Assembly: GCF_008630915.1 (NCBI RefSeq)
Contig: NZ_CP043909.1
Location: forward strand, 2,728,001-2,792,000
DNA from: Acinetobacter suaedae
GTDB lineage: Bacteria; Pseudomonadota; Gammaproteobacteria; Pseudomonadales; Moraxellaceae
Direction of reading: 5' to 3'
Length of the DNA stretch: 64,000 nt
Each line of letters starts with the position of its first letter. Within the stretch, counting starts at the first letter, position 1. Shown piece after piece: positions 27,836 through 36,980 of this stretch. The translations under genes and the position numbers were made by a program. Below the pieces are notes generated by a model. The model saw only the letters and a list, made by a program, of their open reading frames with translations. It was not told where the DNA came from and did not search any database.

Positions 27836-30646
27836 ATGTCAAATCTCAACAAAACTATCTCTAAACGTTTACGGCTCAATCATGCGTATGGGCAGCTCAT
27901 TGCTTTAATTCTCGTTCCCATTGCAGTGCTGACAGGTGTAGGCATTTTATGGGTTTTATCCGAAACAACCAATGCCGCAAAACAACAACAAAATGCAGAA
28001 GCATCAGCGATTTTGGCTCGTTATCATCAAACAGCAAATGAATTACTCCACTTAGTCGAAGAACAGCCAGATCAATATGATCGTGCACAAAATCTCTTTC
28101 AAAAAATGTTTGACGAGAAAAATCTACAACGTGCAGTTTTAATTGACAATAAAGGACAGACTTATTTAACCATTGGTTATCAAAACACACGTTACTGGCC
28201 CAACTTCCCAAAAAACAGTGATTTTTTTGGTCCTATTTCTCACAATAGTAATAGTATTTACGGTTCAAAACTGGACAGTGAAAATCCAAATTCAGTATGG
28301 CTGATGATCGAGTTGAATAATCATCCACTCGAACTTGCTCGCTATAAAATCTTACTATCACTGGTCGCAACAGGCTTAATTACCTTACTTATACTTTTGT
28401 TTTGTTTGAATGTTTTTTCTCGTCGCTGGTTGGCCCCACTGTATGAAATTCGTATGCAAATGCAACGTTTGAATGCAGACACCTTAGATCAACATATTGT
28501 GGTTAACAGCACAGGTGAATTACGCTTACTACAACGCGATATTGCCAATGTCGTTAAACGACTTCATTTTAGCTTTTTAGAGCTTAAAGAACATACTGAA
28601 CAAACTGAAGAAGATCTACGTCGCACCTTAGATACCTTAGAAGTTCAAAATATTACTTATCGCCAAGCACGCGACCAAGCTATCTCATCCAACCAATCTA
28701 AATCTGTTTTCTTGGCCAATATCAGCCATGAATTACGTACGCCGCTCAACAGTATCGATGGTTTTATCCATTTATTATTGCGCCAACAAAATTTAAGCAA
28801 CGAACAAAACCTCTATCTGCAAACGATTCGAAAGTCCTCTGCTCATTTATTGGCATTAATTAATGATGTACTCGACTTTTCTAAAATTGATGCTGGTAAG
28901 CTTGAGCTCGAAACTGCCCCCTTTGATCTCGAAGAAGCCATTTTTGATGTGATGGATATGTTGTCACCTTTGGCAGCTCAAAAACACATTAACATGGCAT
29001 TTTACTATGCAGAAAATATCCCGCAGCATGTGGTGGGTGATGCATTACGCTTTAAACAAATCCTGACCAATCTCATTTCCAACGCAATCAAGTTCACCCC
29101 TGATGGTGAAATTATTGTGCGTGTTCGCATGGAAGATGATGACATCGGTCAGTGTTTATTACATTTCAGCGTACAAGACAGTGGAATTGGCTTAAGTGGT
29201 ACAGATCGCAAGAAATTATTTGAATCTTTCTCACAAGGCGATGCTTCTGTTACGCGTCAATTTGGTGGCACTGGACTTGGTTTAGCGATCTCCAAACAAT
29301 TAGTACATCTAATGCGTGGTCAAATCGGCTTTGAAGATAATCAAGAACGTGCGCCTACCGAAAAAGGTTCAACCTTCTGGTTTACTGCTGCATTCAAAGT
29401 TGAAGAAGAAGATGCTTTTGTTGAACATCCTCGTTTTGATCATCTGCAAGTGGTGTCTTATTTAGCGCATCCAGCAACAGCAAGTGTATTGCGCCTCTAT
29501 CTCGAAAACTATCATGTTGCACATATTGAAACACAGTCAATTTTAGATTTATTTAGCCGCCTCAACCATTTAAATCAACAAGAAAATACGTGGTTGATTG
29601 TGGACCATAGTGGTGATACTGAAGCCTTATTAAAAGAAATTCGCCAACGTTATCATGGCAATTTAGCGGTGTATGGTTATCAAATGAGCCTTGATCCAAA
29701 TATGCTCAACGAATATCGTGCTCGCCCAATCTATCAACCATTAAGTCGCCGTGAACTCATCCAACTCTTAGCGAATCAGCCAATTTTCGAACAAGAGCCT
29801 GAAGACTTTAATGGCCAAGGGCTGCATGTATTGGCTGTCGATGATCATTTACCGAATCTGATTGTCTTAGAAGCATTACTGGGTGAACTCAATGTAACCA
29901 CCACCAAAGCATTAAGTGGACAAAAAGCGATTGATCTGATTCAGGAGCGAATTGAACAGAAATTACCACCATTTGATCTGGTATTTATGGATATTCAAAT
30001 GCCTGTAATGTCTGGTATTGATACCACGCGTGCCATTCGCTCACTCGAATCAACACTCGATACAGGCATGCAACTTCCAATTATTGCATTGACTGCACAT
30101 GCTTTAGCAGATGAAAAACAAAAGTTGCTCAAAGTGGGTATGAATGATTATGTAACCAAGCCAATTCAAATGGAGCAAATCATTCAGATCCTAACCCAGT
30201 GGACTAAAAATAATTTTAGTTCACAGCCAACCAACACGGAGACTAAACGTCCAATTGAGTCAATTGATCCACAAATTTTAAATTGGCAACAAAGCATTCA
30301 ACTCGCTGCCAACAAAGAAGATTTAGCGCAAGATTTGCTAGGTATGTTGGTAGATAGCTTTGATACCGAACTAAATGAAATGCAGCAACTTATTGAAATG
30401 GAAGACTTCCCACAACTCGAGCATGTTTTACATCGTCTCTATGGCGCGACGCGTTATGTAGGCACGCCAACATTGCAACGTGTTGCAGGTGAGTTTGAAC
30501 AATTTATTTCTACTCTACGCAAAGAACGACGCAAGGCGGATGATGTGTTTATTCGGGAAACTAATCATCGCTTCAATGAGCTTAATGCCGCAATTGAACA
30601 AGTCAGACATGCAGCAAATTTAGTTTTGAACGGACACGACAGCTAA
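27836..30646 (+). CDS. gacS: Hybrid sensor histidine kinase GacS/BarA
   Basis: 936 aa from ATG 27836; a TTG nine codons earlier is possible. Order: TM1 (about 15-40), periplasmic sensor, TM2 (about 175-200, LLSLVATGLITLLILLFCL), HAMP, HisKA with ANISHELRTPLNS (His about 298), HATPase (DSGIGLSGTDRKKLF, FGGTGLGLAISKQL), receiver with phospho-Asp in VFMDIQMPV (about 718), and HPt with HRLYGATRYVG (His about 866). It phosphorylates the GacA response regulator (not in this window), governing secondary metabolism and virulence traits in Acinetobacter. It stands alone. Confidence 0.93.
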   Translation: MSNLNKTISKRLRLNHAYGQLIALILVPIAVLTGVGILWVLSETTNAAKQQQNAEASAILARYHQTANELLHLVEEQPDQYDRAQNLFQKMFDEKNLQRAVLIDNKGQTYLTIGYQNTRYWPNFPKNSDFFGPISHNSNSIYGSKLDSENPNSVWLMIELNNHPLELARYKILLSLVATGLITLLILLFCLNVFSRRWLAPLYEIRMQMQRLNADTLDQHIVVNSTGELRLLQRDIANVVKRLHFSFLELKEHTEQTEEDLRRTLDTLEVQNITYRQARDQAISSNQSKSVFLANISHELRTPLNSIDGFIHLLLRQQNLSNEQNLYLQTIRKSSAHLLALINDVLDFSKIDAGKLELETAPFDLEEAIFDVMDMLSPLAAQKHINMAFYYAENIPQHVVGDALRFKQILTNLISNAIKFTPDGEIIVRVRMEDDDIGQCLLHFSVQDSGIGLSGTDRKKLFESFSQGDASVTRQFGGTGLGLAISKQLVHLMRGQIGFEDNQERAPTEKGSTFWFTAAFKVEEEDAFVEHPRFDHLQVVSYLAHPATASVLRLYLENYHVAHIETQSILDLFSRLNHLNQQENTWLIVDHSGDTEALLKEIRQRYHGNLAVYGYQMSLDPNMLNEYRARPIYQPLSRRELIQLLANQPIFEQEPEDFNGQGLHVLAVDDHLPNLIVLEALLGELNVTTTKALSGQKAIDLIQERIEQKLPPFDLVFMDIQMPVMSGIDTTRAIRSLESTLDTGMQLPIIALTAHALADEKQKLLKVGMNDYVTKPIQMEQIIQILTQWTKNNFSSQPTNTETKRPIESIDPQILNWQQSIQLAANKEDLAQDLLGMLVDSFDTELNEMQQLIEMEDFPQLEHVLHRLYGATRYVGTPTLQRVAGEFEQFISTLRKERRKADDVFIRETNHRFNELNAAIEQVRHAANLVLNGHDS

Positions 30647-30660
30647 GATGACTGTCGTGT
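30634..30660. terminator. Hairpin spanning the gacS stop codon
   Basis: Nine-base arms acacgacag (30634-30642) and ctgtcgtgt (30652-30660) pair around a loop holding the TAA. There is no T tract, so termination may be inefficient or the structure may protect the mRNA 3' end. Confidence 0.5.
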
Positions 30661-30723
30661 CATGCTTCACGGTGACAACTCATGCTATGCTGCCAAGCAT
30701 CAAACACAATAAGAGTATGACCA

Positions 30724-31512
30724 ATGGCACTTTTACGCGTTGAAAAAAACAATGGAATCGCAACAGTCTCATTAAATCGTCCAGACAAACGCAATGCGAT
30801 GAGTTTTGCCTTACTCAAAGAGTTGGTCTCAACAGCTAAAAAAATTGAAAAGGATCGCTCTATCCGCTGTGTCATTTTGACGGGTGAAGCACAAGTATTC
30901 AGTGCTGGTATCGACTTATCCGACCTAAACAACCCTAAAAACACCGCATTTGCGGCATGGGAGCTGATCAAACCAGGACAAAGCCTATTCCAAAAAGCTT
31001 TTCTGATTTGGCAAAACCTACCTATCCCGGTTATTGCAGCGATTGAAGGATATTGCTTCGGTGCAGGCATGCAACTTGCGCTTGCGGCAGACATCCGGAT
31101 CGCAGCACCCAAAACACAAATGTCGATTATGGAAAGTCGTTGGGGACTTGTTCCAGACATGGGCTTAACACGTTCACTCAAAGGGCTTATTGGGGTTGAT
31201 CTAGCCAAAGAACTTACTCTCACTGCGCGCATTTTTGATGCAGAATATGCCAAAGAAATCGGCTTAGTGACACACTTGGATACAGATCCTCTCGCCAAAG
31301 CCAATGTCATCGCTCAAGAGATGTTGCAACGCTCACCAGATGCATTGATGGCAGCAAAACGTGTTTTAGACGCGATGGAGCATCAACCAGAAAAGGCTCT
31401 GCGTTTAGAAAAACTTTGGCAACTCAAACTACTATTAGGCAAGAACAGTGCACTTGCTCGTAAGAAAGATAAGAACCCTGAAATTGAGTTTTTACCAAGA
31501 CAATATAAATAG
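30724..31512 (+). CDS. Crotonase / enoyl-CoA hydratase family protein
   Basis: 262 aa. Oxyanion-hole segments VFSAGIDLSDL (about residue 60) and GYCFGAGMQLALAADIRIA (about 115) are intact, and a Glu is present in MSIMESRWGLVPDMG, fitting hydratase or isomerase chemistry on acyl-CoA. The C-terminus shows RSPDALMAAKRVL. The substrate is uncertain (fatty-acid or aromatic-acid degradation). It is followed by the GlxR-like gene after 75 bp on the same strand. Confidence 0.9.
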   Translation: MALLRVEKNNGIATVSLNRPDKRNAMSFALLKELVSTAKKIEKDRSIRCVILTGEAQVFSAGIDLSDLNNPKNTAFAAWELIKPGQSLFQKAFLIWQNLPIPVIAAIEGYCFGAGMQLALAADIRIAAPKTQMSIMESRWGLVPDMGLTRSLKGLIGVDLAKELTLTARIFDAEYAKEIGLVTHLDTDPLAKANVIAQEMLQRSPDALMAAKRVLDAMEHQPEKALRLEKLWQLKLLLGKNSALARKKDKNPEIEFLPRQYK

Positions 31513-31587
31513 ACGTTGAGAAGCTTATGAGTGGGGGCATTCAGCACGCTCCCGCAAATATACTCAAAAACAGCACAGGCTATAAAC

Positions 31588-32451
31588 ATGATACTTGATC
31601 AAAGAACTCCCATCGCTTTCTTAGGTATGGGTTTAATGGGCACACGTATGGCAGCCCGACTGCTTCAAGCAGGCTACGCAGTTGCTGTTTGGAATCGTAG
31701 CCCACTTGCATGTGAAGCATTGATTCAACAAGGTGCAACCGCCTTAACTTTAGAACAAATTGGCAAATATCCTGTCATTCTAACCTGTTTAGCGGATGAT
31801 CAAGCCGTTCAAAGTGTTTTTAACCAGCTCCAGCCTCACCTAAAAGCTCAACAAATCATTGTCGACTTTTCGAGTTTATCTGTTGAAGCAACACACCAAC
31901 TTGCAACTACAGCACAACAACAACACGTTACATGGATTGACTCCCCAGTATCTGGTGGAACCACAGGTGCAGAGCAAGGTACTTTAGTAATTTTTGCAGG
32001 TGGCGATGCCGAAACAATTCAGCAGCTCGAACCAATCTACTCAGTACTCTCCCAGCGTGTTACCCGAATGGGCGAATCTGGTACAGGACAAGCAACGAAG
32101 ATTTGCAATCAGTTGATTGTTGCCGCCAACAGTACGCTGATTGCGGAAGCAGTTGCACTTGCAGAGCAAGCAGGTGTAGATACCCGTTTGCTCGCCCCTG
32201 CGCTTGCAGGTGGTTTTGCAGACTCCAAACCCTTTCAGATTCTTGCACCGCGTATGGCAACCCATGTGTTTGAACCTGTGCAATGGAAAGTCCAAACATT
32301 ATCTAAAGACTTAAACAATGCGTTACAACTCGCGCAAAGTTTTAACCTAAAGATACCTGTTGCACAAAAAGCCTTAGCACAGTTACAAGCGCACCAACAA
32401 AATGGCTTTGCTGAGAAGGATTTAGCCACTATCATCAAACTTATAGAATAA
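31588..32451 (+). CDS. glxR: Beta-hydroxyacid dehydrogenase, probably tartronate-semialdehyde reductase
   Basis: 287 aa from ATG 31588. The N-terminal Rossmann motif FLGMGLMGTRMAARLL, the substrate motif DSPVSGGTTGAEQGTL and the catalytic Lys in GTGQATKICNQL define the 3-hydroxyisobutyrate dehydrogenase/GlxR family. The next gene encodes a hydroxypyruvate isomerase 25 bp downstream, the pairing seen in the glyoxylate carboligase pathway, so tartronate-semialdehyde reductase is the best guess. 3-hydroxyisobutyrate dehydrogenase is the alternative. Confidence 0.78.
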   Translation: MILDQRTPIAFLGMGLMGTRMAARLLQAGYAVAVWNRSPLACEALIQQGATALTLEQIGKYPVILTCLADDQAVQSVFNQLQPHLKAQQIIVDFSSLSVEATHQLATTAQQQHVTWIDSPVSGGTTGAEQGTLVIFAGGDAETIQQLEPIYSVLSQRVTRMGESGTGQATKICNQLIVAANSTLIAEAVALAEQAGVDTRLLAPALAGGFADSKPFQILAPRMATHVFEPVQWKVQTLSKDLNNALQLAQSFNLKIPVAQKALAQLQAHQQNGFAEKDLATIIKLIE

Positions 32452-32476
32452 TAATTAATGCTTCATGGAGTTTGAT

Positions 32477-33271
32477 ATGAGCCATCTTGCAGTCAATTTA
32501 TCGATGATTTTTACAGAAGTGCCACTCATCGAACGTTTTGCATTGGCACACGCACACGGATTTCAACATGTCGAAATCCAATTCCCTTATGAACTTGAAA
32601 TATTTGATATACAAGCACAACTTAACCAATACAACCTATCACTTTGCCTGATCAATGCACCTGCAGGTGATCTAATGCAAGGGGGTAATGGCTTAGCAGG
32701 TGTGCCTGGTTTAGAAACCACATTTCACCAAGCGCTTGAGCTTGCAATCAGTTATGCAACCGCATTAAATGTTCCGCGTATCAATATCTTGGCTGGCAAA
32801 CAACCTTTGGATGCAGATTTATTGCCATGCTTAAATACACTTGCCAGCAACTTAAAACTGGCTTGTCATATGTTGACTGAACATCATATTGAGCCTGTCT
32901 TTGAAATGATTAATGGCACAGATATGCCACGTTTTTTAATTCAGAACATTGCTCAAGGTCAAGAAATGCTAGAAGCAGTGAATCACCCAGCGTTGAAAAT
33001 GCAATATGATTGTTACCACATGGCAATGATGGGCGAAGATGTGTTGGCGGGGTTACAAGAAAATATTCATCAAATTGGACACATCCAATTTGCGGATTGT
33101 CCGAGTCGTCATGAGCCTGATACTGGAAATATCCCCTATAAACAAATCTTTGACTGGTTATTACAAAGTGATTATCAAGGAATAATTGCGGCTGAATACA
33201 GACCAAAAGAGCATTCAGATCAATCATTTGCATGGAAACAGAAGTATTTTTCCAATGATGTGAATACATAA
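32477..33271 (+). CDS. hyi: Hydroxypyruvate isomerase family (xylose-isomerase-like TIM barrel)
   Basis: 264 aa from ATG 32477, with GGAG 6 nt upstream. Motifs: AVNLSMIFTEVPLIERF start, PAGDLMQGGNGLAG, PRINILAGK, catalytic EMINGTDMPRF, QYDCYHMAMM and GHIQFADCPSRHEPDTGNI; these metal-binding Glu/Asp/His positions match Hyi. It interconverts hydroxypyruvate and tartronate semialdehyde. It is coupled to the glxR-like gene; glyoxylate carboligase itself is not present nearby. Confidence 0.85.
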   Translation: MSHLAVNLSMIFTEVPLIERFALAHAHGFQHVEIQFPYELEIFDIQAQLNQYNLSLCLINAPAGDLMQGGNGLAGVPGLETTFHQALELAISYATALNVPRINILAGKQPLDADLLPCLNTLASNLKLACHMLTEHHIEPVFEMINGTDMPRFLIQNIAQGQEMLEAVNHPALKMQYDCYHMAMMGEDVLAGLQENIHQIGHIQFADCPSRHEPDTGNIPYKQIFDWLLQSDYQGIIAAEYRPKEHSDQSFAWKQKYFSNDVNT

Positions 33272-33352
33272 ACTGTTACGGCTAAAATTTGAGTTTTTTT
33301 GTTAAAAACGGTATATTTGAAGATGAGCAATTGTCAGGAAAATATACCCTCT

Positions 33353-33751
33353 ATGAATTTAGAACCATCGCCCAGCGCTTCTAATTCTCACGACCTAAAA
33401 ATCACAACATCAAACAAAGATGTACACGCTTGCTTAAAAGTGGTACATGAAGCCCTCACTGATGTAAAAGCCAAAGATATTTTAGAACTTGATGTAAGTT
33501 CTATTAGCAATGTCGCTGATGCAATCGTAATTGCTAGCGGTACTTCAACTCGTCATGTCAAAGCCCTTGCTGACAATGTTGCTGATGAAGCACGTAAAGC
33601 AGGTTTTCGTCCGATTGGTGTCGAAGGTGAGCGAGATGCCGAATGGATCTTAATTGACTTAGGTCACGTTGTAGTTCACGTCATGTTACCTACTGCTCGT
33701 AAGTTTTATGACCTTGAAAGTTTATGGCGTACACCTGAATCTGTTGCCTAA
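33353..33751 (+). CDS. rsfS: Ribosomal silencing factor RsfS (YbeB/Iojap)
   Basis: 132 aa from ATG 33353; the frame is open 18 codons further upstream. The core ALTDVKAKDILELDVSSISNVADAIVIASGTSTRHVKALADNV and the end DAEWILIDLGHVVVHVML...ARKFYDLESLW are characteristic. RsfS binds L14 and blocks subunit joining when nutrients fall. It carries a longer N-terminus (Ser/Pro-rich) than E. coli RsfS. nadD and rlmH, its usual partners, are not adjacent. A strong terminator follows. Confidence 0.93.
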   Translation: MNLEPSPSASNSHDLKITTSNKDVHACLKVVHEALTDVKAKDILELDVSSISNVADAIVIASGTSTRHVKALADNVADEARKAGFRPIGVEGERDAEWILIDLGHVVVHVMLPTARKFYDLESLWRTPESVA

Positions 33752-33763
33752 TCCCTGATACAC

Positions 33764-33795
33764 AAAAAAGCGATCTATTAAAGATCGCTTTTTTT
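33764..33795 (+). terminator. Terminator after rsfS
   Basis: Stem gcgatct / agatcgc (33770-33776 with 33782-33788), five-base loop, preceded by A residues and followed by a run of T residues. Classic intrinsic terminator. Confidence 0.92.
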
Positions 33796-33931
33796 ATGAT
33801 GCATGTTACTTACAATATTTTTTCAAAATTCAAGTTTAACAAGTTGATGTAGTTTGGACTTATCTACCACGCATTGTAAAATACAGTAAAAATGCTAGTA
33901 TTTAATTATGATGAATTACGCTTAAAATAAG

Positions 33932-34552
33932 ATGAAAGATTCAGCAGAATGGATTGAGACACTCAACAAGATTACTTGCCTAGCTCAGTCAGGTCTATAC
34001 TATAGTAAAGACATTTATGATAAAGAACGCTACCAACAACTCCTTAACCACGTTCGCACACTAATTAATTTAAAAGAAATTGATACCACACACTTCATTC
34101 CAAATGTACTCCAAGATATTGGCTATGCAACGCCAAAAATTGATGTGCGGGCTGTTGTCTTTAAAGACAACAAACTTTTATTAGCAAGAGAAACGCAGGA
34201 TGGCTTATGGTCCGTTCCCGGAGGTTGGGCAGACGTTGGATACTCCGCAGCAGAGAGTGCTGAAAAAGAGGTTCTTGAAGAAACAGGATTGGAAGTAAGA
34301 GCGGTCAAATTGCTCGCGCTAACTGATCGTAGAAAACACCCCCACCCAACAATGTTTCTACACGTCTATAAAGCTTTTTTTTGGTGCGAGCTAATAGGCG
34401 GCAAAGCCAAGCCAAGTATTGAAACCTCTGAAGTAGGTTTCTTTGGTAGAGATGAATTACCACCAATTTCCACAGCTCGCGTCACCGAAGCACAAATTCA
34501 CCATTTTTTTGAATTGAAGCGAGAATTACCTCAGAATACTTACTTTGACTAA
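33932..34552 (+). CDS. NUDIX hydrolase (N-terminal extension, ADP-ribose/YjhB-like)
   Basis: 206 aa. A roughly 60-residue helical N-terminal domain resembling the NUDIX_N extension is followed by the hydrolase. The NUDIX box reads GGWADVGYSAAESAEKEVLE then ETG: the usual first Glu is Tyr and the Arg of REUxEE is Lys, as I recall for the YjhB-type subfamily, while the metal-binding EExG part is intact. It likely cleaves a nucleoside diphosphate linked to another moiety. It has its own spacer on both sides. Confidence 0.85.
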   Translation: MKDSAEWIETLNKITCLAQSGLYYSKDIYDKERYQQLLNHVRTLINLKEIDTTHFIPNVLQDIGYATPKIDVRAVVFKDNKLLLARETQDGLWSVPGGWADVGYSAAESAEKEVLEETGLEVRAVKLLALTDRRKHPHPTMFLHVYKAFFWCELIGGKAKPSIETSEVGFFGRDELPPISTARVTEAQIHHFFELKRELPQNTYFD

Positions 34553-34701
34553 CTTGGTGTAACCTCAATAAAGAAGTTCTTTCATCTTTTAGTTACCGCC
34601 AAATGCCAGACTTAAATTTGACATGACAAATTGTCATATTTAAGACATTATAGAATCGCTTTAAACTCAATCGATAAAAAGTCATAACTGGAGTAAACGA
34701 A

Positions 34702-35526
34702 GTGAAAATTCTAATTACTGGTGCTAACACAGGGATCGGTTTTGCGACCGCTAAACAACTGATTAAACAAGATCAACATATCATTTTAGCTTGTCGCAAC
34801 CCGCAAAAGGCTAAAGAAGCACAAGACAGATTACGTGCGTTAAACCAAGGTCAAGTTGACGTAGTATCACTTGATTTAAATAGCCTCGAAAATACACGTA
34901 AAGCAGCAGATGAAATTGCAGATCGTTACGGCAATCTAGATATATTAATCAATAATGCTGGGCTTTTTTCCAAAACCAAACAGCTCACTCACGATGGCTT
35001 TGAACAGCAATTTGGGGTGAACTACCTCGGACATTTTCTATTTACCCAAAAACTACTCCCTGTACTAAAACAAGCACCCCAAGCACGAATTATCCATCTC
35101 GCATCCATTGCGCATTGGGCAGGGTCAATTAAGCCTAATAAATTTCGCGCTGAAGGTTTTTACAATCCTTTGTTTTATTATGGTCAATCTAAACTTGCCA
35201 ATCTCCTATTCAGCAATGCACTAGCTGAGCAAATGGCCGGCACTAGCATTACCAATAATGCATTGCACCCTGGCGGTGTTGCATCTGATATCTATAGAGA
35301 ACTGCCGAAACCTGTTTATGAAGTTATGAAAATCGGTTTAGTACCAACCTCTGTACCCGCAAAGCTGATTACTCAAATGGCGATTGGAGATAGCTGGACC
35401 GACCGTAATGGCGAATATGTCAGCGCACACATGCCAGACTGGAAATCACCGCATGCTAAAAATCAGCAACTTGCCCGTGACCTTTATGCCCAATCTATGG
35501 ATCTTGTAGAAAAGCATCTAAAATAA
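34702..35526 (+). CDS. Short-chain dehydrogenase/reductase (retinol-dehydrogenase-like SDR), GTG start
   Basis: 274 aa. TGANTGIGFATA (residues 7-18), the NADP-preferring CRNPQKAKEAQ after strand 2, NNAG (about 85), Ser in LASIAHWAG and YGQSK (about 160) are all present. GTG at 34702 is preceded by GGAG nine bases away. It resembles the eukaryote-like RDH/WWOX group of SDRs acting on lipophilic ketones or alcohols. It ends at a terminator shared with the next, convergent gene. Confidence 0.9.
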   Translation: MKILITGANTGIGFATAKQLIKQDQHIILACRNPQKAKEAQDRLRALNQGQVDVVSLDLNSLENTRKAADEIADRYGNLDILINNAGLFSKTKQLTHDGFEQQFGVNYLGHFLFTQKLLPVLKQAPQARIIHLASIAHWAGSIKPNKFRAEGFYNPLFYYGQSKLANLLFSNALAEQMAGTSITNNALHPGGVASDIYRELPKPVYEVMKIGLVPTSVPAKLITQMAIGDSWTDRNGEYVSAHMPDWKSPHAKNQQLARDLYAQSMDLVEKHLK

Positions 35527-35530
35527 GCAA

Positions 35531-35562
35531 AATAAAAAGCCACCTAACGGTGGCTTCTATGT
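35531..35562. terminator. Terminator between SDR and the unknown gene
   Basis: Stem aagccacc / ggtggctt (35537-35544 with 35549-35556), four-base loop. On the minus strand it is followed by a T-rich run, so it best serves the 35598-36869 gene. The stem is identical to that at 36939-36958. Confidence 0.85.
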
Positions 35563-35597
35563 TACACCTAAAATCAGCGTCAACAAATTTTCTGAAA

Positions 35598-36869
35598 CTA
35601 TTTAAAAATTAATCTTTTCAGTTGCTGATATTCCTCATGATAATGAGGCATCAATTTGTATTCATTACCCATAGCCTCGAATAATATTACCCCTTTATCC
35701 TTATTATCTTTTGTCCAAACAGGTGCATAGTATTGATACTTTACTAAATTTAGCAAATCTTCAACTCTCTCTTTTAAAGTATCCTTTTCTTCCTGTATAG
35801 AACAATATCTCCAAAGGATTGTTAAATATTCTAATTTATCCCAAAAAGATAAACTTCCATATATATTCAAACGCTGAGTTAAACTAATTGGGTCGTTACT
35901 CAAATGATAGAGTTCATCAACTTCTTGAGGTTGGAATCCCCCCAGTCCAACAAACTTTCCTAATAAATAAAATGGTAACTTAACTTGTTTTCGATAAAGT
36001 AAATCAACAACTTCACTTGATAGTAAATAACCTGATTTTAATGCTTTATATAAAATCATAAATAGGCTAGATTCATCTCCCAGTTTATCTATAAAAAAAT
36101 TAAAATCCCGCTTATCCCATTTCAACAAAACCATTTGCAATAAACAAGATTTAACTTTTTCATTTGGAAGTACTAAAAGTCTCATTTCATAGAAATAATT
36201 ATAAAAATCAAAATTTTGTTTTTTTAATGCAAAAATAGAAAAATCCATAATTGATAAACATGAACTATTAAAGGCAGCCAGCAATAGCTTGATATCTAAC
36301 TCTCCCATCTCAAACAATTTATACAAAATCACTTTCTTGACATCAAAATATCTGGTTTGTATAAACTCTTGTTTAAGACAAGATGCTTCTTGCTGAACTA
36401 TGGAGTTAATCCAATTTAATCGAATCCGCTGATCATGAGCTAATTTAGAGATTTCAAGTAATTCTATATCCGTGAATAACTGATTCTTCTTCGCATAATC
36501 AAATAATGCTCGGCTTAATTTTCCCTGCTTAAATAGCAAAATAGATTTTACTTTATCTAAATTCTGTGCAACCTTATCAACCAATACATCCTCAACCTCC
36601 CCCACAATGCGAATCCTTTTTTGGATTGCATACACATCCAAAAAATATTCGATACATAAATCAACACCTTCTGGCCGTTCAACCCATATCAACAAATGCT
36701 GAGCTGCAAGCTTTCGGTTAATTGGTACATAATCACTTAATTTTCGTAATAAGTGAGGAAATAAAGTTGATTCAAAACAACCATTCAATCGCCTTAAAGC
36801 TGCTTCACGTTGATATCCATCGCACCAATAAAGCTGATTAATAAATAGCTGTAATTGTTCCGAATTCAT
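35598..36869 (-). CDS. Unrecognised protein, HEAT-like helical repeats
   Basis: 423 aa, A+T-rich compared with its neighbours. The N-terminal segment (REAALRRLNG, LFPHLLRKLSDYVPINRKLAAQHLL) has the alpha-alpha repeat look of HEAT proteins, and helical repeats seem to continue throughout. There is no signal peptide, membrane helix or catalytic motif. It may be a scaffold. It is a single-gene unit bracketed by two near-identical terminators, convergent with the SDR gene and downstream of pntB on the same strand. Candidate acquired gene; function not assigned. Confidence 0.8.
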   Translation of the reverse strand: MNSEQLQLFINQLYWCDGYQREAALRRLNGCFESTLFPHLLRKLSDYVPINRKLAAQHLLIWVERPEGVDLCIEYFLDVYAIQKRIRIVGEVEDVLVDKVAQNLDKVKSILLFKQGKLSRALFDYAKKNQLFTDIELLEISKLAHDQRIRLNWINSIVQQEASCLKQEFIQTRYFDVKKVILYKLFEMGELDIKLLLAAFNSSCLSIMDFSIFALKKQNFDFYNYFYEMRLLVLPNEKVKSCLLQMVLLKWDKRDFNFFIDKLGDESSLFMILYKALKSGYLLSSEVVDLLYRKQVKLPFYLLGKFVGLGGFQPQEVDELYHLSNDPISLTQRLNIYGSLSFWDKLEYLTILWRYCSIQEEKDTLKERVEDLLNLVKYQYYAPVWTKDNKDKGVILFEAMGNEYKLMPHYHEEYQQLKRLIFK

Positions 36870-36934
36870 TTAATACTCAAACAACTTATAAGTTATAGCG
36901 TTAAAGATAACTCAGCAAACATTTCTACTCAATC

Positions 36935-36962
36935 AAAAAAGCCACCCGAAGGTGGCTTTTAC
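36935..36962 (-). terminator. Terminator of the pnt operon
   Basis: Stem aagccacc / ggtggctt (36939-36946 with 36951-36958) with loop cgaa; on the minus strand it is followed by a T run. It lies 20 bp beyond the pntB stop. Confidence 0.9.
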
Positions 36963-36980
36963 AATCCTGATGAGGTCAGA

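Noticed and set aside
30660..31310. 216-aa minus-strand ORF over the crotonase
   Set aside because: Antisense shadow of a crotonase with complete motifs; composition is not gene-like.
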